In this document: piece after piece, positions 57,222 to 64,000 of the stretch
How positions within the stretch are numbered: the stretch's first letter is position 1
How the letters are laid out: every line of letters starts with the position of its first letter
The notes under the pieces: generated by a model
What the model saw: the letters and a program-made list of their open reading frames with translations, nothing else
Databases searched by the model: none
What the model was told of the DNA's origin: nothing
Origin: Batillaria attramentaria
Taxonomy: Eukaryota; Mollusca; Gastropoda; Batillariidae
Length of the DNA: 64,000 bases
Direction: 5' to 3'
Assembly: GCA_018292915.2 (NCBI GenBank)
Contig: JACVVK020000440.1
Span: 124,001 to 188,000, forward strand
Translations under genes and position numbers: made by a program

Positions 57222-57602
57222 CAGCGGTCCGAGTCGAGTCAGTCGAGAGGTCATGGGTTCGAGCCCCACTCGGGGCAAAGAATTTTTCCTTCTCGTACGT
57301 GGCACCGTTCATTCGGGCCGATCGTCGGGGGTTCTCTCCGGGTACTCCGGCTTCCTCCCCCTCTGCTTTGGAAATGTTCAGCCCACCAAGTTTGAAAAAT
57401 AAATGCATATCTAAATTCCGAAATTTAAATAGCTGAGCTGACCCTTCGCACCACGTGATTGTAATACGTTTATGTCCTGTGTGTGAGAGAATGCGTGTGA
57501 TTCACGTGAGCGTGCGTGTTGGGTTTAGCTCGCGGCGCTTTGAGCCAAAAATATTTGGGATAAAGCGCCTTATTAATGCGATTATTATTATTATTATTAC
57601 TT
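57222..57602 (+). mobile_element. SINE-like repeat family B, longest copy
   Basis: Contains a B-box-like GGTCATGGGTTCGAGCCCC, a conserved GTCGGGGGTTCTCTCCGGGT, a later CTCGCGGCGCTTTGAGCC and GGGATAAAGCGCC, and an (ATT)n end. Shares segments with 35427-35580, 10319-10425, 48516-48750 and 3768-3985. Confidence 0.7.
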
Positions 57603-57779
57603 GTTTCAGTAACGAACTTCTGGCATACAAAATGTACCACGGATGGTCCTCGTTCTCTGACGCAGCAATGGTTATCTTTCATCTGCCAAGTGTTCATATT
57701 TGTTCAAAGCTGAGTAGAGCCTGTGATCATATCAAGTAGAGGGAAATGAAACAAGGGACGCAAACGTCACTAACTTGCA

Positions 57780-57983
57780 TACCCCTTCTCATCTCAGGAC
57801 ACCAAAGCTTGTGGATGTGTGTGCGGACTGACGAGATGTTGCGGCGGAGATATTGAACCGAATGCGTCAGAGAGGTCGTGGGGGCATGTGACAGGATGTA
57901 AGCTATGCGCATGCACTAGAGGAAAGTGTCGCCATTTTGGGATCAATGGAGTTCCTGATGTCTCCGATGACAGGGCGTCTGCC
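57780..57983 (+). promoter_or_regulatory. candidate WIPF 5' noncoding exon / promoter region
   Basis: CpG-containing stretch with a GCCATTTTG (YY1-like) motif at 57930 and a good donor, GCC followed by GTGAGTA at 57984. It lies 0.8 kb before the acceptor of the first coding exon, which needs a partner upstream. Weak, position-based call. Confidence 0.25.
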
Positions 57984-58762
57984 GTGAGTAGCATCATCTT
58001 CCGGGTGCTGACAGTCTTACAGAGAGATCAGACGATAGAACAGAAGTGGATAACGCGACATGGCCACAGACAAACGATAACAGAACTACCGTTTCTCTGT
58101 TAGACTGAGGGGTAAGTGCAGTAAACTCCACTTCCACTTTACCCCGCCTACTTGCCCAAGTCCGGAAGACTCTTGAGCAAGACGTAAGAAATATGCCTGA
58201 CTGAGCTCCTGATTTCATTTTTGAAGATCAAATTTCTGAAGAATGCTCATGGCATGTGCAGAAAAGCAGGCATTGGGGCACTGTTTCTTGCATTACATGT
58301 TCGTTGCATACATGTTCCGATGGAGTCGAGAGCTCTGCGCTGGTTCTGGGCTGGGCTTGTTGACACAGCGGTAGATTAGATCGTAGGGGAGGCCTGATCA
58401 TGTCACACAGTTTATGTTTCCACCAGGAAATATGTTGAGTGCGAGATAATTTTAAATGCTCTGGAGGACCTTTGCATGCGATTTCTGAGGAAGTGTACAG
58501 GCCGTTCAGTGTTCACCAGAGAAGGGAAGGATAATTTCTAGCAATAGCAGTAGCACAGTAATGGGACTGTGTTGCTTCACTTTCTTCAGTTTCTTGCATT
58601 ACTTCCTCCTGCAAATGTTTATCACTCAGTTTAGTCATAGTACCAGTAGGGTACTTTTTAGGTATCTGCCTTGATTCAGGTGACCTCTGCCAGTGTAAAA
58701 AAAGTGAAATCTGTACCAGAAAAGTGAATGAATGTGTCAGTTTGTTGTATTTGTTTTGCTAG

Positions 58763-58969
58763 GAACTGAAGCTTTATAAAGATAAAACATGCCGCCACCA
58801 CCACCTCCACCACCCCCAGCAGCCCCAGCGGCCCCACCACCACCTGCCATGGGAGGAGGGGGAAAGAAGGGTGGGGGGGGAGACCGCGGTGCACTGCTGT
58901 CTTCAATCCAAAAAGGCGCCAGATTGAAGAAGGCTGTAACCAATGATCGCAGTGCTCCTGTTGTTGGAA
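58763..58969 (+). CDS. WIPF: WIPF first coding exon: polyproline and WH2 motif
   Basis: The acceptor TTTTGCTAG ends at 58762. The ATG at 58789 is followed by nine Pro-rich codons, a GGGGKKGGGG linker and the WH2 motif with LKK at 47-49. Donor GTAAGT (phase 1). Positions 58763-58788 are 5' UTR, so at least one upstream noncoding exon must exist. Confidence 0.93.
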
Positions 58970-61900
58970 GTAAGTGCAGACGTCATTACTATGTTAAGTT
59001 TCCAGCATTTTTCATATTACTAGTAGGACATTTCGTTTTGGGAGGGGGGGAGGGGGATAAAGTTTTGATGCTAATGGCATATTCAGGCAGATCACTGAGC
59101 ATAATTATGTGGTGTTTTGGGTTGCCCAAAAGTTATGACTGAGTTATTCATGAAGATGATACTACATACTTCAATTATTTGCTGCTACATGTGAAGTTTT
59201 CCTGACCAGGTAATTTACGGGATTTAGTTGTCCCAGGACCACATAATGGAATTAACAGTAACAGCGATTCTAGAGTGCTGTTCCTTTATGTGCCAAGCTA
59301 CTGCTAGGGCTTCACCACAAACAGAAACCCCCCCCCCCCCCCAAAAAAAAAAAAAAAAAAACCAACCAACCACCCAAAAGGCAAAACACAAGAAACTTGT
59401 GTTCATTCAGTTTTCAAAACGGAGGGTCATTTTAACCCTGTGGTCTGTCGAATTCAGAGTCTGTGCAGTCAGTGATGTACAGCTGAAAATCTCTGCATCA
59501 GATTTCAGAATCTCTGCTTAAAAGATGCATGTATACTGTGTGTAATAAAGAACACTGAGAACCCCACATGATCACGTCAGATTCACAAATCCTTGTGTTA
59601 TGACTAATATGAGTGTTACGGGCAGCATCTGTGGCTTAGGCATTGGGGCCAGGTACTGTACGTATGTTGCTTTTGATCATAGTAGAACACAATACTAGTG
59701 TGTTTAAACTGAAACAGCTGCAGCTATTGCATTGGTGTCAGAGAAAACATGCTGAACTTTTGTATCCATCAGACTTCAGTTTCAGGGATTTTAGCTGTCA
59801 GGTTTCACATCTTTTTTCTTTTTTTTCAAATAGTATACTGAACTAGTTGGATTGTTGTTGTTGTTGCCTGTGTTGAGATTGTAATAGTATGCAAGTAATA
59901 AACTGCCTGTGCTTGTTCTGTTACAGAGGTATCCTCAGGCCCAAGTGGTGGAGGAGGAGGGGGAGGTGGTGGAGGAGGAGGGGGAGGTGGTGGAGGAGGG
60001 GGAGGCCCCATGGGTGGAATGGGCGGTTTGTTTGCAGGAGGTGTACCACGGTTACCCAGCCAGGCAAAGGCTGCACACAACAGAAGTGAGTGACTGACCC
60101 TCAGACTGGTCTGTTCTTTGTTCAGTTATTTGTTTTTTTTTATATGGTGCTAACTTGTAACTTAGAATAATAACTTAGATTGTAACATCTATAGATAATA
60201 CTTAGTTTAAGATCTACAGTCAGACCTGGTAAGGTGTAGGCCTGTTTTAGGCAACACCAGTGCCAGGCCAGTAATCTTGTACCTGTTACACTTACAGAAA
60301 CGTGAAATGGTCCTCTTGGTATAATAATATGTTGAAAGATCTTTTTCCAGTCCTTTGCGTGACCACTTTATGCAGTTTCGAATCATTGGATCACATACGC
60401 ACAGGGACAAAATAGGACTAGATAATATAAAGAAAAAAGTGTGTGTGGGGGGGGGGGGGGGGTAGGAGAGAACTGATAAGAAACTGAAAATGTTCCATCT
60501 AGCGAACCCAGATCTGAACCCAGAAGGTGTAAATTGCAAAGTTGGTGAGTGAACAATAATTGGTAATCTGCATTGAATAAATGCAATGTTTTTTTCCCCC
60601 CCCAGATCCTGGTCCCTCCACCGCCATGCGACCGCCAGGCATGATGGCGAATGGACCTTCTTCCATCAACAGTGTTCACAATCGTAATGGCGGTAGACTA
60701 AGTAACGGGGGTTCGGGTGCTCCTCCGCCACCTCCCAATTCGGCGAAGCCTGGTGGCCCTCCACCCCCACCCTCTAGTGCGATGAAGCCGGGTGGACCCC
60801 CACCTCCACCCTCTAGTGCAATGAAGCCGGGTGGACCCCCGCCTCCACCCTCCAGCACCAACAAGCCTCGGCTGCCAAGTCATAGCAGTAGTAACGACAG
60901 CATTAATGACGCCCCGCGACCCAGTGTTGCTGCGTTGGCGGCAGGCCTGGCGTCAAGACAGACGCAACAGCAGCCACCACCTCCACCACCATCACAACAA
61001 CCACCACGTTCTCAGCCACCCCCACCTCCCCCAGCCCCCTCCCGCCCTCCTCCTTCCAATGACAGGCCGTCTTCCGGACGGCCGGCGAGTATGGTGGGGC
61101 GACCCTTACCACCGCCCCCCGCATCGGCCCCTCCGCCAGCAGGAGGGCCAGGCCGTGTGCCACCTGCTCCACCAAATCGGACTACGCCTGCTGCACCCCC
61201 ACCCCCTCCTCCTGGTAGGCCAGCGGGTCCCCCTCCTCCACCGGCCCGCACAACATCAGCCAACAGTGGAGGCACCATCGGCCGAGCAGGTCCCCCACAG
61301 GTATGACTTGTCTGCTTATAGAACACAATGTTTATATGGTAAGTAGGCTTATTCTGGTGTCAGTAGTCTGCTGGTAGTTTCAGTTCATGAGGACAGCTCT
61401 TTGTCTTAGTCTCTTACCTAATGCCAAAGTGGATTATCTGTCACCATTCCATGCAAGTGTGGAATTTGAGTAGAAATTTATGCATTTTGAGGAGATTGCA
61501 GGATGATTTGCATTGTAGACTTCCACTGCACTACTTTGACATGCAGGTACGCACAGATTCCACAACGATGTGACATTTGAAGTTCCTAGCTGACTGATCT
61601 GGTGTTTCAGTTTGATTCTGACTTTGTGCTCTTGTGTGTCCAGAGTCGTCCTCCCCCGCCTCCAGTTCGACGGGATCTCGGTAGTGGCGGCACCATCGGT
61701 CGCAGTCAAGGACCACCCCCTCCCCCCATGTCACAACCCCCCTCCCTCGTTCGCAGGCAGTCATCTAATAGCACTAGCAGTTACTCTGGTGGTGACGGTA
61801 AGTCTTGCATAGCTTACCAAGTCATTTAAAAATAACTTGATTTAAAAACTGATCATTTTCTCTTGTTTTGCCACAGTGCTTTGGAACTGAGAGACTATCA

Positions 61901-62030
61901 GTTATCATGCTAGGGTTGTATTTACAGTAAATGTCTGCAGCAGATCTATGTTTGGCCTTAGTGCAGTTAAGAAATTAAGGAAGTAATTTTTGGCTCCCTT
62001 GTGTAACAATGGGAGTCTATGTATTAACCC

Positions 62031-62070
<40 letters not shown>

Positions 62071-63186
62071 GTGTCCAGAAAACTTTAACATTGTCATTTT
62101 CTCAGAATCTACAAACAGCAGAGGCACCAAACTTCGCATGCTGATGGACAACCACAAGACCTTTCAAAACATATCATTTTGAATGACCTTGACTCAAGGT
62201 CAAGGTCACTAAAGCTCTCTGTTTGAAAATTTTACATTGGCATTTTCTCGTAATCTACAAACACCAGAGGTTTTAAACTTTGCATGATGATAGATATTGA
62301 TAAGAGCTTTACAGGTATACATGTAGTCGTTGGCCTTGTGTCAAGGTCAAGGCCGTACAAGCTATTTTTGTGAAACCTTAACATTGGCATTTTCTCAGAA
62401 ACAACAAACAGCAGAGGCGCCAAACCTGGCATGCTGATAGACAGTGCTAAGACCTATGCACACATACCACCTTAAATGACCTTGACTCAAGGTCAAGGTC
62501 ATTAAAACAGTGTTGGGAAAATTTACATTTGCATTTTCTCAGAATCCAGAAGAATCAGAAGCATCAAACTTTATGTGCAATGACTGACATTAGCAGCACC
62601 TTTACAGACATACCTGTGTTCAGTGACTTTTAGTCAAGGTCAAGGTCATGCAAGCGGTTTTTGGGAAACTTTAACCTTGGCATTTTCTCCAAAACAACAA
62701 AACAGTAGAAGCACCAAACGAGGTATGATGATAGACAGCAATGAGACCTACCTTTCTGAATGACCTTGACTGAAGGTCAAGGTCATTAAAGCTGTTGTGA
62801 ATTTTAACATTACTGTTTTCGGAGGAACTACAAATGCTAGAGGCATCAAACTTGGCATAATGATAGACATTGATGAGATCTCATTTGAATGACCTTGACC
62901 CAAGGTAAAGGCCATACAAACTGTTTTGGGGAAAATTGTAATATTGCCATGAACTCAGAGCGCCAGAGACACGTTACTTGGCATGATGATGGATAGTGAT
63001 AAGAGCTGTACAACATACTCTTGTGCATGACCTTGACCTCTGTCACAAGGGAGCCGTGGAGGCTTTTGCCTCTCTAGTTGTTGTTGTTATTAGCATGACT
63101 AAGGGCTTCAGGCTTGTCCTCAAAATACGGAAGGGAAGAGTTGTCAGTTAACAGAAGGGAGATTTGTATCAGGGTGTGTGTGAGAG

Positions 63187-63255
<69 letters not shown>

Positions 63256-63657
63256 ACTTTGTCTAGGTGTATGGGTGCAGTTTGTGTTTGACGGGAAGTT
63301 TTGCCTGGTTTGTTTGCAGACTTTGAATCCAGGTTCCGATTTCATCAGAGCAATGAGCTTCCACCCCCTGAACCTTTCACTGGCATGAACAAGGCCTACC
63401 CATCTTTAAGTGCTAAGAATAGAAATACAGGTACACAATCCTTCTACTCATTGTATTATTTAACGCACGGTGTTTGTCTCGTTGCATTTTTAATACATGG
63501 GACTGTATGTTCCAAAATCTGAAAAGTGGCATGCCTTTCCCCATCCCTGCTACATACATCACATTGTTGTTGTCACACTTAATGTATGTGAACTTCCAAC
63601 TGTATGCTTTCAGTCAACCAAAGACGGGCTCCGCCGCCTCCTCCACCACCTCGATGA
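58789..63657 (+). CDS. WIPF: WAS/WASL-interacting protein family (WIP), 6 coding exons, 447 aa
   Basis: Coding exons 58789-58969, 59927-60085, 60606-61300, 61644-61797, 63320-63430 and 63614-63657 total 1344 nt with consistent phases 1-1-0-1-1. Order: an N-terminal polyproline run, a WH2 actin-binding motif (about 33-52, RGALLSSIQKGARLKKAVTN), a Gly-rich stretch ending GGLFAGGVPRLPS, a long Pro-rich region with repeated PPPPP and KPGGPPPPP units (profilin- and SH3-type ligands), and a C-terminal WASP-binding segment (ESRFRFHQSNELPPPEPF, then KAYPS) ending APPPPPPPR. This is the full architecture of WIP, which binds and stabilises WASP/N-WASP and delivers actin monomers to Arp2/3-driven assembly in the cytoplasm. 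The start was chosen because it precedes the WH2 at the family's usual distance; no upstream in-frame extension is supported. The length matches the vertebrate family. Confidence 0.96.
59927..60085 (+). CDS. WIPF: WIPF exon: Gly-rich linker
   Basis: Encodes a long Gly run written mainly as GGA/GGT/GGG codons, then PMGGMGGLFAGGVPRLPS, the conserved GGLF-x-x-G-x-P-x-L segment of WIP proteins. Phase 1 in and out. Confidence 0.92.
60606..61300 (+). CDS. WIPF: WIPF large exon: proline-rich region
   Basis: Encodes about 231 residues dominated by Pro. Three consecutive near-copies of AMKPGGPPPPPSS show recent tandem expansion. The segment ends SGGTIGRAGPPQ. Phase 1 in, 0 out. Confidence 0.94.
61644..61797 (+). 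CDS. WIPF: WIPF exon: proline-rich region, distal
   Basis: Encodes SRPPPPPVRRDLGSGGTIGR and then SQGPPPPPMSQPPSL, with a second SGGTIGR copy echoing the end of the previous exon. Phase 0 in, 1 out. Confidence 0.92.
61992..63055. mobile_element. TIR element with about seven tandem core units, in a WIPF intron
   Basis: Ends GGCTCCCTTGTG and CACAAGGGAGCC are exact inverses. Between them about seven units of 131-148 bp begin near 62080, 62224, 62371, 62517, 62665, 62800 and 62931. Each has CATTTTCTCAGAA-like and TGACCTTGA...AAGGTCAAGGTCA segments. The build resembles tandem-core elements described in molluscs. Confidence 0.75.
63187..63254. repeat. (TG)n microsatellite upstream of the WIPF WASP-binding exon
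   Basis: Ends 66 bp before the acceptor, with a separate T/G-rich tract between. Confidence 0.95.
63320..63430 (+). CDS. WIPF: WIPF exon: WASP-binding segment
   Basis: Encodes DFESRFRFHQSNELPPPEPF and then TGMNKAYPS, the WASP EVH1-binding core of WIP. A (TG)n tract ends 66 bp upstream. Phase 1 in and out. Confidence 0.95.
63614..63657 (+). CDS. WIPF: WIPF terminal exon
   Basis: Encodes VNQRRAPPPPPPPR and TGA, matching the short Arg/Pro C-terminus of WIP. Acceptor ATGCTTTCAG. The remaining sequence to the window end is 3' UTR without a seen polyadenylation signal. Confidence 0.9.
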
Positions 63658-64000
63658 GACTTCACCGTAACAACCAGAATGTGTGTCCCTGCTTTTGCCA
63701 CCCGCACCCCCCCATGATGATGTACGTAGCTGCCGCGTGGGCGCAAGTTTGTCTTTCTCTCGCTCCATATCCTTCATCAGGCCTTCGTCAGTGATACAAA
63801 CTACAGCTGTGGGACGGTCACCACAGTCAGTGTGTGAAGTGCTGTGCATGCTTGTTGGATCTGTTTTGTTCATTGTGGACTGCAAGTCAGCCAGATTCTA
63901 AGGAAACAGTGGTGGGTTTGAGCATGCGTGTTGTGTTAGGGACACTTTGCCTGGTGGTCAAGTGTAGGATGGGGATGGTGTTTTACAGACCCGCGTGCTG

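Noticed and set aside
60676..61326. Gly-rich antisense ORFs opposite WIPF
   Set aside because: They are the complement of polyproline codons in a well-supported sense exon.

Overview
The window is animal nuclear DNA with an intron-rich, repeat-rich layout. Abundant (CA/TG)n tracts, tRNA-derived SINEs, foldback MITEs and a tandem-core TIR element resembling those of molluscs suggest a mollusc, probably a marine gastropod. That assignment is inference; no species is claimed.

Three protein-coding genes are supported by reading splice signals, intron phases and family motifs. (1) At the left edge, on the minus strand, are the first three coding exons of an integrin beta gene (1800 to 1212): signal peptide and a complete PSI domain, running off the left end. 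(2) A complete second integrin beta gene lies on the plus strand (27394-51966). I resolve 22 coding exons that join without a frame break into 818 residues: signal peptide, PSI, hybrid, beta-I, four I-EGF modules, tail, one membrane span and a short cytoplasmic tail. Two of its exons (32913-33017 and the 43-bp 44367-44409) were found only by phase and motif matching. (3) A WIP/WIPF gene (WASP-interacting, WH2 actin-binding) lies on the plus strand, 58789-63657, with six coding exons and 447 residues. The two integrin genes are head to head, share intron phases 1-0-0 over their first three introns and look like divergent paralogues. Integrin beta and WIP are linked functionally through adhesion and actin assembly, but nothing here shows co-regulation.

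The 25.6 kb between the two integrin genes holds no gene I can support. It carries tandem arrays, several SINE copies, a LINE 3' fragment, a PIF/Harbinger-like relic and a 3.77-kb TIR element with an internal tandem duplication (18191-21956). The introns of the second integrin gene hold a 39-bp minisatellite with 324-bp higher-order structure (30.3-32.45 kb), a 5'-truncated LINE with a nested SINE and target-site duplications (37777-40228), a decayed mariner (40782-42110) and several TIR elements. The 3' side holds a candidate polyadenylation signal, a retroposon tail, two adjacent MITEs, a second SINE type, and in a WIPF intron a TIR element built from about seven tandem units.

The most interesting signals are these: long (TG)n tracts occupying the place of the polypyrimidine tract at seven 3' splice sites of the integrin gene; non-canonical metal-site and cytoplasmic-motif residues in that integrin; the divergent integrin pair; and the unusual composite and tandem-core mobile elements.
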